This document shows, piece after piece, positions 44,901-55,952 of a stretch of DNA of 64,000 nt. The stretch's first letter is position 1, and each line of letters starts with the position of its first letter. Position numbers and translations under genes: made by a program. Source of the stretch: Ottelia alismoides (lineage: Eukaryota; Streptophyta; Magnoliopsida; Alismatales; Hydrocharitaceae). Location of the stretch: positions 124,001 through 188,000 of the forward strand of contig JAZKJV010008882.1 of assembly GCA_037367405.1 (NCBI GenBank), written 5' to 3'. A model generated the notes under the pieces. It saw nothing but the letters and a program-made list of their open reading frames with translations. It had not been told where the DNA came from and made no database searches.

Positions 44901-46758
44901 CCGACCGCTGACGGATTTATTGACTAAAGACACCGAGTTCCTTGTAGATGATAAGTGTCTTAAGTCTTTCGAGACTCTCAAGAATTTAGTTGTCGAGGCT
45001 CCTGTCCTTCAGCCACCCGATTGGTCTCTCCCATTCGAGATCATGACGGATGCTTCCGATTATGCCATTGGGGCTGTGCTTGGACAGAGGAGGGATGGAT
45101 TACCCTATGCCATACACTACGCTAGCCGAACTTTGGATGCAGCTCAGAGGAACTATACAGTGACTGAGAAAGAAATACTAGCGGTAGTCTTTGCTTTGGA
45201 TAAGTACATATCTTACATTCTTGGATCTAGAGTGACAATTTTTACAGACCATACTGCCATTCGGTACTTAATGTCGAAGAAGGATGCCAAAGCCAGATTA
45301 ACCAGATGGATCCTTCTCCTCCAGGAATTTGATATTGAGATTAAGGATAAACCTGGAGTTAAGAATGTGGTGGCAGATCACCTCTCCCGTCTAGAGAACC
45401 TTGAGGAATCTGAGCCCATAGCACCTATCACTGAAACTTTTCCCGATGAGGCGATCCTTGCCATCACCTCTCTTCCATGGTATGCCGACATTGTGAATTA
45501 CCTTGTTGCCAAAACTATCCCACAAGGTTGGCCCAGACAGCGGCTTGAGACCTTCCTTGCGAAGGCCAAGTCGTACCATTGGGAGGATCTCGTCCTTTAT
45601 CATGAGGGAGGGGACAGTATCTGGAGACGGTGCATTCCTCAAGATGAGAAACATAGCGTCCTCACCTACTGCCACAAGCTTGAGGCAGGAGGACATCATT
45701 CTGGGAGACGGACAGCACAAAAGGTGCTCCAATCCGACCTTTGGTGGCCTACCCTTTTCAAGGATTCTGATGAGTTCGTGAGAAGGTGTACTGACTGTCA
45801 GAAGATGGGTACTTGCGGACAGAGAGACATGATGCCCATGCAGCCCATTCACTTTTGTGAGGTTTTTGATGCATGGGGAATTGATTTCATGGGCCCATTT
45901 CCTAAAAGTCAGGGGTTTGAGTATATTCTTCTTGCTGTGGATTATGTGAGCCGTTGGGTTGAGGCCATCCCCGCCCGAGCCGCTGATGCTAAAACAGTAT
46001 GTCGCTTCTTGAGGAAGAATATTATTTCACGGTTCGGGGTGCCAAGAGTCTTGATTTCAGACGGGGGGTCTCACTTTATTAATGACAAAGTTAGGGCCCT
46101 TACAGGCGAGTTCAGTATTGACCATCGAGTTGCCACACCGTATCACCCCCAGACTAATTGTCTTGCTGAAGTTTCGAATAGGGAGGTTAAGACAATTTTG
46201 CAGAAGGTAGTCCGCCCAGACCGAAAGGATTGGTCACAACTTTTGGACTCGGTCTTGTGGGCTTATCGGACCTCCTTCAAGACACCACAAGGGACATCCC
46301 CCTTTCGTCTCGTCTATGGCAAGCCATGCCATCTACCGGTGGAAATAAAGCATAAGTCACTTTGGGCAGTTACCGAGTTATTATTGGATCCCAAGAGTGT
46401 AGGAGAGCAGAGGAAAGCAGAGTTGGCAGCCCTGGAAGAATTAAGAGACACAGCCTTCTCAAGTAGCTTACAGTATAAGGAGAAAGTGAAAGTATGGCAC
46501 GATTCCCGAATAAGCCATAAACAATTTGAGCCAGAACAGCAAGTATGGTTATTTGATGCTAGGTTAAAATTATTCCCAGGGAAATTACAAAGCAAATGGA
46601 AAGGACCATATGTGGTCCAGAAGGTGCATGATAATGGCAGCATTGATATATCCGAACCTTCATCATCTTCCACCTTTAGAGTCAATGGTCAGCGCTTGAA
46701 ACCATATCTAGATCATGATCCGCCGACCGTTGTTATTGCTCCAATTCATTTAGTATGA
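41953..46758 (+). CDS. pol: Gag tail-linker-protease-Pol polyprotein frame of element B (1601 aa)
   Basis: A single uninterrupted frame. Residues 1-60: end of gag (ENPALDDLAQLLSDQQ). 114-176: acidic linker with GTDA/GAEA repeats. Protease: active site D359-SGSSINLLP, with ILGCPFLATA (A has ILGRPFL). RT: about 727-917 with FMDD at 884-887. RNase H: D1032, E1073, D1099, D1142. Integrase: H1241/H1249/C1279/C1282, then D1311, D1370, E1406 and KWKGPYVV near the end. Odd points: CPFETYAFRR where A has [18 protein letters not shown] for NAPATFQR, and TNCLAEV for TNGLAEV, so activity is doubtful despite the open frame. The listed Met only follows the last upstream stop; the natural start is the gag ATG. 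Confidence 0.95.
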   Translation: MENPALDDLAQLLSDQQASFRREMDEFRQEMRDIMKGKAAIPAQSEPNPNNLKRKSEQVQFTRDTAPSAYLNDMHSMFDTHFVSLRSGREPAGIGSSEGRPHGDSRAPDKEKSGTDAANNKDDGGGTDATKDDLPDDGTEAVVVPDADGGAEATIDNGPECGAEAAKKNISGGTDAPILNQFVFQPSVLPFSVALGSMKKNKKMNKGKASPSIPSPCVMNDDDCMDAGPSQAQEPSPNPLSEEGPSIPFPQALGLTKGNSKENPKKTQKLEFSQQMIDKFQIQLTLQEALEHIPLFQKNLREKTIVRRKRRNNRGEILVLTRTTCCVIQNHLPAKRPDAGAPYVRCQISEQQFDRTLLDSGSSINLLPAALLDRFEFGPLLRSRTVLQFADRSIKRPKGLLRDVVVTIQGLKFPVDYVVLDMEIPESVTDAPIILGCPFLATAKEVSDHDSGKVYFRVEGESIQIETIDEIKARDSACSEQNSNTGPMTDAELDVHQECDFVMTDDEAVWEDPETRALVISADSEYPPFEADESSESTLLAEDTILVDSCVLRDDIDNRTDSNPSEANVDWKDFDTYLPCLFPDETTDQTESEPAQMIATPAGFPSSDDHIQRELSHTDLVAFTQTYQKPDLPAPTKPELKPLPQSLKYRFLAGEPEMHPVIVSGDLTGEQESRLMEVLERNRKAIGWNVADLKGISPALCSHHIYLEEDAKPSREFQRRLNPNLRDVVMKEISKWWSADFIYPISDSKWVSPLHVVPKKTGITTVVNESGEEIATRVPTSWRVCVDYRRLNEATKKDHFPLPFIDQIIERLAGKSHYYFLDGYSGYNQVAIAPEDLDKTTFTCPFETYAFRRMPFGLCNAPTKFQRCMLSIFSDMIGECLEVFMDDFSVYGDGFDACLDCLDRVHQRCIEVNLVLSWEKSHFMVTHGTVLGHIISNRGMEVDPAKVDIIKKLNPPSNLKQLQSFLGHVGFYRRFIQDFSRIARPLTDLLTKDTEFLVDDKCLKSFETLKNLVVEAPVLQPPDWSLPFEIMTDASDYAIGAVLGQRRDGLPYAIHYASRTLDAAQRNYTVTEKEILAVVFALDKYISYILGSRVTIFTDHTAIRYLMSKKDAKARLTRWILLLQEFDIEIKDKPGVKNVVADHLSRLENLEESEPIAPITETFPDEAILAITSLPWYADIVNYLVAKTIPQGWPRQRLETFLAKAKSYHWEDLVLYHEGGDSIWRRCIPQDEKHSVLTYCHKLEAGGHHSGRRTAQKVLQSDLWWPTLFKDSDEFVRRCTDCQKMGTCGQRDMMPMQPIHFCEVFDAWGIDFMGPFPKSQGFEYILLAVDYVSRWVEAIPARAADAKTVCRFLRKNIISRFGVPRVLISDGGSHFINDKVRALTGEFSIDHRVATPYHPQTNCLAEVSNREVKTILQKVVRPDRKDWSQLLDSVLWAYRTSFKTPQGTSPFRLVYGKPCHLPVEIKHKSLWAVTELLLDPKSVGEQRKAELAALEELRDTAFSSSLQYKEKVKVWHDSRISHKQFEPEQQVWLFDARLKLFPGKLQSKWKGPYVVQKVHDNGSIDISEPSSSSTFRVNGQRLKPYLDHDPPTVVIAPIHLV

Positions 46759-46893
46759 GATGATTCTTTGACTCACACCTTCCGCATCTCGTACATGATT
46801 ATCACTGAGATCCGACATTGTATATATATTCATCTGTACATCGATTATTCATTCTTTATGGCTCACACCCCATCGTCATCATTTGATTTTGCT

Positions 46894-47117
46894 ATACTTA
46901 GGACGTACTTTGTCCTAAGTATGGGGGGGTGTGCACCCTGCGTTTTTCTATTCATTAGATCCTCTCCATTGTCTCCTCTTCTTGTCTATACTTAGGGATA
47001 TTTTACCCTAAGTATAGGGGGAGACAATCTGAGTACGATCTGTTCGTTCCCACCCTTGACCCTCCTTGCGTTGTATACAGTCTACCATATTTAGGATTAT
47101 TTGATCCTAAGTATAGG
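46894..47117 (+). repeat. Hairpin array of element B (three hairpins)
   Basis: 46894-46922 (11-bp stem, GGAC/GTCC tip), 46986-47017 (12-bp stem, GGG/CCC tip) and 47086-47117 (GGAT/ATCC tip). Each 3' arm reads CCTAAGTATRGGGGG, nearly the same as the polypurine tract at 49178-49192. Confidence 0.88.
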
Positions 47118-47189
47118 GGGGACGGTCAACTTCTCATTGGTCTATTCATTCATCTCTTATTCAATTAATCTTTAGACTTACTCATACTT

Positions 47190-47297
47190 AGTACGAGTTA
47201 TGTCTTCTCTTTTCTCTCCGATCTATGAGAACATAGCTCTAGCTAAGTATAGGGGGGTCGTATATACTGTGTATATACTTTAGCCATAACTCGTACT
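47190..47297 (+). repeat. Inverted repeat flanking a ~100-nt domain (element B copy)
   Basis: AGTACGAGTTATG (47190-47202) and its exact complement CATAACTCGTACT (47285-47297). The enclosed domain ends in CTAAGTATAGGGGGG and a short GTATATAC-type palindrome. Confidence 0.78.
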
Positions 47298-49177
47298 TTC
47301 GTATTTTCCTAATAATATGGCTAATAATTCTATAAAAACCCTTAATAAAAAAGGTGTTTTGTTCCTCAAAATTGTATATACTGATTAATAAATCAGGTGC
47401 TTTGAAAAATAGTTTGACAATCTCTTTGAAAAACCTTTTGAAAACTATTTTGAAAAATACTTTGTACATATTTTCAACCTTTGTAAAACCTTTTGATTGA
47501 AAACATTTTTAATTTATTTGTATGAAATAAAAATGTTTGAAAAATGATTTGTAAATGGTTTGAAAATGGTTGTAGAAATATTTTGAAAAATCTATATATA
47601 CAGTTTTGAAAGCCTTTGCAAAATGATTTTCAAATACGTGTACATTTTTGTAAAATATTTGTAAAAATTACTTTTGACTATAGTTTTCAAAATTATTTGC
47701 AAAACCTGTGTCAAATAAGTTTGAGGAATAAAAACATCACACTATATATATAATTGATCACTTACCCTTGTTAATCCTTAAAATACACTGCTTGTAATTA
47801 TAAGAAGCACTCCCGTGTAAATATTTTAACCTAGATTTCAGCCAAAATCTTCTTATTTTCAAAAATCCCAAAAACATTTGCAAAATTAAAATCCAAAAAC
47901 ATTTGAAAAATCTTTTTGAAAAAAAAATAAATACAAAAAATTGCATCTGCATACGCATGCATCATCTTTTTCAAAAATCCATAAAAAGTTCAAAATCTTG
48001 AAAATTGCATCACAAAAAGATTTTCTGCATTCTGCATCGCATTTGCATAGCATTCGCATTTTTCGGATTGAGTTTGATAGTTGAACAAGTCTAAGTAAAA
48101 TCCGGAGATTGGAGCTTGATTGGACCTTAAAATCTACCTAATAACAGGAACCTTATAGGAACTTGGTTTGAGGTACTTCAGGTCTAGTTGACTTAATTCT
48201 TTGAGGATCACGGGACTTGGTTCAATGGATTCTTGACTGCCTAAGTAGAGTATTTCGGAGCACACGCACGACTCTTGTTGATAACGACCTAACTTGGACA
48301 CCTGCACCTTTCACATAGCTCTCCACGGATGAGGTGGTGAGGAGGCAGTTTCCTTTGGCTTGGGGTAGCATATGAGGGTAGTACTTCTAGGCGGAACCTC
48401 TCTTCTTCTTCTAGTGAAGGAAGTGCGCCTCAACTTGGTCTAGTGGTGATGAAGGCTAAAGACAGAAGGCGTGGGTTGCAATAAAGCTTCAAAAGAGGGA
48501 TAGTCTACTGGCTCAAGAAGAAAATTTCTTGTATATATGCTGCACCATGTAGATATGTTGTACAGATGCAATTGAAAAAAAAAGTGGTTGGTCGGATTGA
48601 AAATTTAATAACCCCACCGGAGTGTATATAGTCCAATAAAGCAAAAGCTTATGGTATCCATGTTACATCTCATGAAGCTTGCAGCGGGAGACTTAGCTAC
48701 ACTGGTTGAGCTCCCAAAATCTATACCTCTTATTCCCCCTCTTCTTGAGCCGGTTGCACTTGAACTTAGAAGGGAATACCCCGCTTCTCGAGGAAAGAGT
48801 TGCTAGACCGAGGCATTAAAGTTAGGGTAGGGGAGGTTGTTTCTTTGTTACTTCTGAGGTGGGGAGCTACTTATCACTTACACTGTACAAGTCAGACTCA
48901 TAAGTCGTAAGAGTTTGCGTATGAGTTGAAGTATTTCTGACCTGGCTATTGAGGAGACTTGGGCAGAGTTTTGGGATTCTCAAGGACTGTTGGATTTCAA
49001 ATTAGGTTCTCACTAAGGTTCCACCCGCACTAAAATTCCAAAGGTCCGACTTAAGCTCCAAACTTTGATTTTGTGAAGACAAGTTTGATAATTAAACTAA
49101 ATCCAAGTTCTTCTTTTTCTTTTCTTTCTTTTCTCTTTGCACTTATTGCATAAGTGTTTGCTAGGGACTAGCAAAGG

Positions 49178-49192
49178 TAAAGTATAGGGGGA
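49178..49192 (+). other. Polypurine tract of element B
   Basis: TAAAGTATAGGGGGA directly before the 3' LTR. Confidence 0.85.
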
Positions 49193-52100
49193 TGATGAAT
49201 CCGCATTTCATCATCTTTATTCTATCATTTTGGCATAAAAACTCTAGCAAATGCCTGTAAATAGCATTAATTCCATCATCTTAGCATTCATGCATGTGCA
49301 TCCAAATAGTGTATAAAATACTGTAATTAAAGCCAAAATTATAGAATAAATAAAAGAAAAGAAAAAGAATAAAATATTGTAAATATTTTATGACCCAAAG
49401 CCCCGAGACCTAGGCATCTTGATGAACAGGTCGACAAGGAATAAAGTATGGGGAGATAAGGGTCAAATACCTATATTATTCTATTCATTCTTTATTCATT
49501 TTGGGACCTATTTTTTGTTCCACTTTTTATACATCAAATAAAGAAACTTTGTACATAAAAGTTTTAGATAATTTAATAAGGAAAAATATAAAATTAATTT
49601 CACAGAAAAATAATGTACAGATAAAAAGTTATGGTCTGAATAAAAATCCAGGATCCCAACTTCCCATACCCGTATCTCACAAATGAAAACTCCAAATGCA
49701 GCATACTCACCTTTAATTGTATATAGCATAAAATAATCTATTTATTGGTGGTGATTTCACATTTGGCGGAGCTACGGTTTGAAAGTTGAGTTTTTGACCC
49801 TCATTGTACACTTGTACAGATTAAAATATTCAATTTATTATTTATTCATCATTTTTGTATTTTTATATTTTTATAATCTTGCAAATATTACTTATAGTAA
49901 TTATGTGCATTAAAATAAGAATAAAAGTATAAATAAAATTAAAATAAAATACTTGTATATATCATATACATAGGTAGTAGACCTATACTTATACCTATAC
50001 TTTTCACACTTATATTTTATTAAACACATCAGAAAAATAAAATAAAAATATATTTGTATGTATATAAGTATTTTATAATTGTAGAAAATAATAAATAAAA
50101 ATAATAAAATTAAAATACACAGAATAAAAAAAACCAAAATATACAGGTAATATACCTATATAGGGTATAAAAGAAAACTAATAAAAACATACCTCATAAA
50201 AATAGTTAAAAATCGGAATAAAATACTACATAAAATAATAAATAATTTTTATTTTATAACCTAAAATTAATAAGGTCATTTACTAATTTATTTTGAATTT
50301 ACAAATAAATTCTGCCTGGATTTCTCTGGTTGGTCCACGTAGACCAACCAGGGGCGGTCGCTTGTTGACCTCGGTCAACTCCCTGACCGAGGCCTGCCAC
50401 TTCTGATGCCCTGATTTTTCCCCCGTTTTCAAGAAATTATGGCGCCCGATCCTTCCATTTTCTCGCCTCGAATCCTTCTTGGAACTTCTTCCCTGATCAT
50501 CACTCTCCCACGACGCGCCTTCAGATCACGCAAAATCCTCAGGATGCGCGCGTGGACCTCGCTTGAAGGAGACGCCATCATCTTCTACTTAAACAACCCG
50601 CCACCTTCGAGCCCAAGTTTGAACCCTCTTGGACCATTAATCCTCCTCCCTTTCGCGCTCTTTGGGTAGTCGGAGGTGACAGCTCCACCGCCCTGCCGTT
50701 AGACGAGTCGAGGAAGGCTCGAGGTGTCTCCACCACATCCGTCGACCACCGGCGTCAAGGTTCCTCCACCTCAGGTCATCCACCTTCGAGGTACACCATT
50801 CTCCCTCTCCTTTTCTCTTCATTTTATTCCCCTTAGCTTCAGTATCAAAAATCCCTAAAAAATCCGAATTCCATCGATCGATTCGACCTCCCATCGCTCA
50901 TCGCCGGAGCGCACCTCCGGCCGACATCTCTTCGCCGTCCACAGACCACCTCCGACCTCCATTTCGCCTCCGCGGGGTCCAGGCAGTTTGCCCTGGACCC
51001 TTTCACCCCTTTTTGCAGGTCAACGCGCAGTCAAAGCCACTGGGGGCCATTTTGCGAGGTTCGTCGGAGCTACCTGGAGCTCCGAGCTCCGCCGCCTTCG
51101 CGCCAGCACTCCGAAGCACCTCCGACGTGCCTGAGCCCCCCATCATCTTCCTCTCCCAGGAGTCCACCGCTCAATTTTGGAGCCCATCCACCGTCGGAGA
51201 CGCGAGATCAAGCTCGGGGAAGTTCACCTCGCCGGCGTTCTTCCCTGTTCTTCCACCTCGCTCCTCCACCGTTCGATTGAGCAGCGACCTCAGTTCTGAT
51301 CTCCGCCGTTAGATCGCGTCACGCCTCAACCATCAGATCGTCCTCGAGCGATCTAATCTCAGCCGACCATCGCCGAACCGTCATCGCACGTTGTGCGCGT
51401 GCCACGTGGATAAGTGAGCGACTCTCCGTCGTTCGATCGTGCACGAGGAGATAAGGCGTGGGAATTTTGCACTGTCCCCCTCGCCAAATTTTGTATTTCA
51501 TTTCAGTCCATAAACTTTAAGCCGTAGTTCAAATATTTCTGTAATATTTGCAATTAGAACCCCATAGTTCTCTTATTTGCACTTAGGTCATATCCACGTC
51601 ACCTCACGTGCTCGTGCGCGTGAGGGGGATGGGTATTTTGCAAGGACCCCCCCGGGGTTTGTATATTTCGCTTAGGACCATGAACATCTCAATTAATTTG
51701 TAATGTTTTGGAAAAATTGCATCGGAGCCCCTGGAATTTTGTAATATTGCAAGAATATCCCTGCCGGGTCACGTGCCCAATGCGCGTGAGTTGGACATTT
51801 TGCAACGAAACCCCTCCGGGTTTGGGTATTTGTTTTCAGTCCAGAAACTTGTATTTAACGTTATATATTTTTGGGAAAATTTGCATGTATGCCCTCGGAC
51901 TTCTGATATTTGCACTTATGCCCCTGCCAGGCTGTGACATTTTTGTGAGCTTCTCGTAAGTATTTGGACCATCTTTTTAATTCCAAAAATTCTTAAAATC
52001 TGAACTTAAGCTCCTGTTTAATTGTACTTGCACGCCATATTTTTGCATTGCATTTTTATTGCATTTTCATATTTATTAAAAATCAAAAACATGCTTTTTA

Positions 52101-52992
52101 TATGCTGTCTAGCTTAGAAAATGCCAAAAAATATTAAAACATCTCTAAAAATTCCAAAAGAATTATTTTTTGTGTGTTTTACCATTTTCTAGTGTCAGTC
52201 CAAAAATCACTAAAAAACTCAAAAGAACAACTTTAAAAATTAAAAAATACATAAAAACTTTAAAAAAATATAAAATCAAAGAAAACTCAGAAAAATACAA
52301 ACTCAGTTCTTGTTTGTTCTATATTCCATTCTCTTTATTTGAAAATTAGTGTGAAAAAATTTTGGTTGCTGTTTGCTAATCTTAATTCCTATTTTACTCA
52401 CAGCCAGCACCTTTTTCACTGTTTTGTCTTATTTCAGTATTTAAAAATACCAAAAACACTTTGAAAAAAATACCTAAAAATCACAAAAACAGTAAAAAAT
52501 CCTAAAAGTATAAAAAAAATTATTTCCGAATTTTTGGTCATTTTGCATATTTTTATAAATACTCTATCTTGTCTTTTATTACATTATTTTAAACTCCAAT
52601 ATTGAAAAAGAAAAAAATTATAAAATATAAAATTATAAAAATCATAAAATTGAAAATCAAAATACAAATTAAAAATTAAAATAAAAAAATTTAAAATTAA
52701 AAACCCACAAAAATTTCTTTGCTTGCTTGCTTAGTGTAGACACTTCACCTTCACTTGTGCACATTTGTTTAAATTACCCTGTTTGCTCCCTGTGTTCGAA
52801 CTCTCTGCATACTTGCCCTTTACATCATTTGTGAAGAGTTAAAAATAAATTTTAACTCCACATTTATTTCTATTTCCGTGATCTGTAGTGTGGGTTAATT
52901 GTTGATTAAACCATGATTTTGTAGTGGTTAAGACACCGATTGTTGACTCGCCTTGTGAGTCAATACAACCGCTCTCGATTCTCTGTTTATCA
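49193..52992 (+). repeat. 3' LTR of element B (3800 bp)
   Basis: Starts TGATGAATCC, ends TTTATCA, followed by target duplication ACATA (52993-52997). Copy of 15935-19738. The G-box palindrome at 50326-50351 has one change (CACGTG to CACGTA); the W-box pair at 50364-50379 is intact. Confidence 0.96.
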
Positions 52993-52997
52993 ACATA

Positions 52998-54440
52998 CCA
53001 ATTTATTTATAAAAATTATTTTTGTACAAATGTTTGTAAAAATGATTTGTGTAAATAGCTTGTAAATATTTTCATATCAAAATTATTTATATAGTACAAA
53101 ATTTTTTGTAAAATGTTTGAAAAACAAAAAGTTTGCAAAAACCTTGTGTAAATCTTTGTAAATATTTTGCAAAACTTCGCATTCATGCATACATCCATGT
53201 TTTCAAACATTTTTCAAAAATTTTGCACAATTGTAAAAATTTGTAAAATTGCATCTTTGTAAATACTTGCACAGTTTTTCCAAATCATAGTTGACTTTTA
53301 AACTGGTCTGGAATTAAATTGACAAATGGAGCTTGGTTAAGACCTTAATCCACCTAATTATAAGAGGAACCTTATAGGTCTTAGGATTGAGACTTTTCAG
53401 GTCCTTTGAGACTTACTTCTTTGAGTCCACTAGGCTATGAGCATATGTCATTTTGATGAGCCTAAGTAGAACACTTAACAACACACGCATGACTCTCAGA
53501 GACAATGGCCTTACTTGCACCAGCACTTTACACATAGCTCTCCACGGATGAGGTGGTGAGGAGGCAGTTTCCTTTGGCTTGGGGTAGCATATGAGGGCAG
53601 TACTTCTAGGCGGAACCTCTCTTCTTCTTATAGTGAAGGAAGTGCGTCTCAACTTGGTCTGGTGGTTATGAAGTCTAAAGACAGGAGTTGTAGGTTACAA
53701 TAAAGCTTCAAAAGAGGGTTAGTCTACTGGCTCAAGAGGAAAAAATCCATATGTATATATGATGCACCCTATAGATATGTTGTACAGATGCACATGAAAA
53801 AAATGTGCAAAAAGGAAAACTCCAAAAAAGTGGTGGGTCAGATTGAAAATTTAATAATCCCACCAGAGTGTATCTAGTCAATGAAGCAAAGCTTATGTTA
53901 CCCATGACCATCTCATGAAGCTTGCAGCGGGAGACTCAGCTACACTGGTTAGAGCTCCCAAGGATACATGGCTACACTGGTCATGGTCCATTCTCTTCTT
54001 CTCCCTCTTCTTGAGCCGGTTGCACTTGAACTTAGAAGGGAATACCCCTCTCCTCGAGGAAAGAGTTGCTAGACCGAGGCATTAGAGTTACCAAGTTGAG
54101 GGAGGTTGTTTCTTTATTACTTCTGAGGTGGGGAGCTACATATCACTAACATAATACAAGGAAAGATTCATGGTCATTCGAGTTTGTGTATGTAGACTTG
54201 TTCTGATCTGGTTGATTGAGGAGTCTTGACCATAGATTAGTGGAACTTAGAGGCTGTTAAGTTTTAAGCTTAAGTCCAAATACGGTTCCGACAAATAAAT
54301 AATCCAAAGGTCTGACTGAGCTCCATATTTCAATTTAATGAAGGAAAGTTTAATAATCAACCTTGATTTCCTCTCTTTTTCTTTTTCTTTCTCTTTTGCA
54401 CTTCTTTTTCAAATAAGTCTTTGCTAAGGGACTAGCAAAA
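52998..54440 (+). mobile_element. Element C, 3' noncoding region, right piece
   Basis: Continues 15545-15934 across B. Contains the AT-rich tract, then the block equivalent to D 1-960 in reverse. A minus-strand (antisense) frame at 53413-53652 matches the possible antisense frame of D. No sense coding. Confidence 0.88.
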
Positions 54441-54456
54441 GTAAAGTATAGGGGGG
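54441..54456 (+). other. Polypurine tract of element C
   Basis: GTAAAGTATAGGGGGG directly before the LTR start TGATGAATCC at 54457. Confidence 0.85.
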
Positions 54457-55530
54457 TGATGAATCCCCATTCATCACTCTTTGTTCCTTTATTCTAGCTA
54501 CAAACCTTGGCAAAATACCATATAAATACCTGTAAATACAATAATTTGTCAAAGTGCATGCATCACGTAAATAACCATAATTAGCATGTTTTTTGCATAA
54601 AAATAAAGGAATAAAGAAATAAAGAAAAAGAGGGAAATATTTAGAATAAATATTGAGTGACCCAAACCCAAGGGAGGGCTCCACAAGGGCCTGACCGCAA
54701 AATAAAATAAGTAGAGAGAGATAGGGTAACTCAACATGGTGTAAATACCCCTTTTTATGTAAAAATATTTATGTGTTCCCTTTATTTTGTATATACTTCC
54801 AAAAATAAAATAAAAATGGGAAAAATAAAAGAAAAATAAAAATAAATAATTTCTCTCTCCTCAGTGTACATATACCATGTATATATAAATAAAAGATGTA
54901 TTTATTTTACCTTTGTAAATAATTAATAAAAATCAAATAAAAATTATATTGAATCCCGTATTTTATGTTGAAAATAAATAAAATATAAAATAGGGATAAT
55001 TATACAAGAATAAATGATTAAAAACAAAAATAAAAAGGGGTTGATGGGGCTGCCTCCCTGGGGGCAGCCAACATGGCTGCCCTGCCCCATTTTTTTGGCA
55101 ATTTTTTTTTGAAAAATATCAACATGTATATTCATCCCTATATCCCTCCTATATGCCATTCGAATTTTGTCAGAAACAGAGACCCCTACGGCCTCCATCC
55201 AGACAGGGTTGATTTAAAAAATCCTGCGACCGTTAAAAAATGACATACAGATGGAGGCCGTAGGAGTCTCTGTTTCTGACGAAATTCGAATGGCATATAG
55301 GAGGGATATAGGGTGATTTTATTTTTCCCAAAAAATAAAAAAATGTGCCTAAAACTGGGGTGGGGGCAGCCATATTGGCTACCCCTAGGGGGCAGCCCCA
55401 TTTTTCCCAAATAAAAAATACATATGTAAATATACCTATATATAATAATATAATGTAAATACCTAATTTATTTCTCAAAAAAATAAATAACAATCACTAA
55501 AAAATACTTTAAAAATAAATAAACATTTTC
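54457..55530 (+). repeat. 3' LTR of element C, truncated
   Basis: Aligns with the start of the D and E LTRs (GTGATGAAT...GGCCTGACCGCAAA and the AT-rich part after it) until about 55530, where similarity stops at TAAACATTTT. The remaining ~2.5 kb is missing. A 372-bp foldback element (55037-55408) is inserted in it. Confidence 0.85.
55037..55408. mobile_element. Mutator-like foldback MITE inside LTR of C
   Basis: A 372-bp near-palindrome. The left end GGGGTTGATGGGGCTGCC and the complement of the right end GGGAAAAATGGGGCTGCC form terminal inverted repeats. The inner arms (about 55134-55200 and 55246-55312) are almost perfect complements around a centre near 55218-55225. It is flanked by a 9-bp direct repeat AAATAAAAA (55028-55036, 55409-55417). 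The D and E LTRs have the uninterrupted sequence here. A 9-bp duplication and G-starting ends fit the Mutator superfamily. No transposase, so non-autonomous. Confidence 0.82.
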
Positions 55531-55534
55531 AAGC

Positions 55535-55690
55535 TCCAAAGGTGTTTAAGGAATGGCCTCTTGCCAAGAACATAGAACACAATCATGTGTTCCCAGAGGC
55601 GTTCAAGGACGCTGGCATCGGCTTCATCAACGAATGCAACTTGCTCTCCATTCAAAAGCACCAGGGGTTCAAAGGCCATTCACCGGGAGG
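55535..55690 (+). pseudogene. Unrecognised coding-like fragment
   Basis: An open stretch reads KVFKEWPLAKNIEHNHVFPE, then AFKDAGIGFINECNLLSIQK and HQGFKG. Its composition is protein-like, unlike the simple sequence around it, and it then runs into G-rich DNA. It may be a gene fragment or exon left at the breakpoint. I do not recognise the family. Confidence 0.35.
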
Positions 55691-55927
55691 GGGGCAGTTG
55701 GGCTGGGGGGCCTCCGCAGATGTCTCGCCATGCCGGCCTGATACTCTCTGGGAGACTTAGAGGGTTTTGGGGTAACGACTGTGGGAGTGGGGGGAGGGGT
55801 GCTTATTGTGACAGGGTTCCACGAGGCTGAGAGGAGGAGTGGTTCGGTGTGGCGGGGGCCCTTCCCATGGAGTGGAGAAGATGGGAAAACAGGGGGGGAG
55901 GTGGTGGTGGTTGAGGGCTGAGGCGGC

Positions 55928-55952
55928 GGGGTAGGGTTTGGAGGGTCGGGGG
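55928..55952 (+). other. G-quadruplex-type motif
   Basis: Four G runs of 3-5 with spacers of 2, 6 and 2 bases, within a longer G-rich tract. Confidence 0.5.

Larger units (their letters stand above)
46759..49177 (+). other. 3' noncoding region of element B
   Basis: 2.4 kb with no sense frame of note. In order: hairpin array, inverted repeat, AT-rich TTTTCAAA/TTTTGAAAA tract (47400-47720), then a conserved block (48060-49140) that includes the broken antisense frame and the GGTCGG/CCACC hairpin near 48590-48620. Confidence 0.8.
15935..52992 (+). mobile_element. Element B: near-complete Athila-like retrotransposon, split by element A
   Basis: Order: 5' LTR 15935-19738, primer-binding site 19741-19758, leader, gag (interrupted at 22108 by A), gag 3' part from 40883, protease-pol frame 41953-46758, 3' noncoding region, polypurine tract and 3' LTR 49193-52992. 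Exact 5-bp target duplication ACATA lies at 15930-15934 and 52993-52997. Without A the element is about 18.3 kb. In their first 300 bases the two LTRs differ at about 5 positions by my reading, so it is fairly young, but older than A by nesting. Confidence 0.96.
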
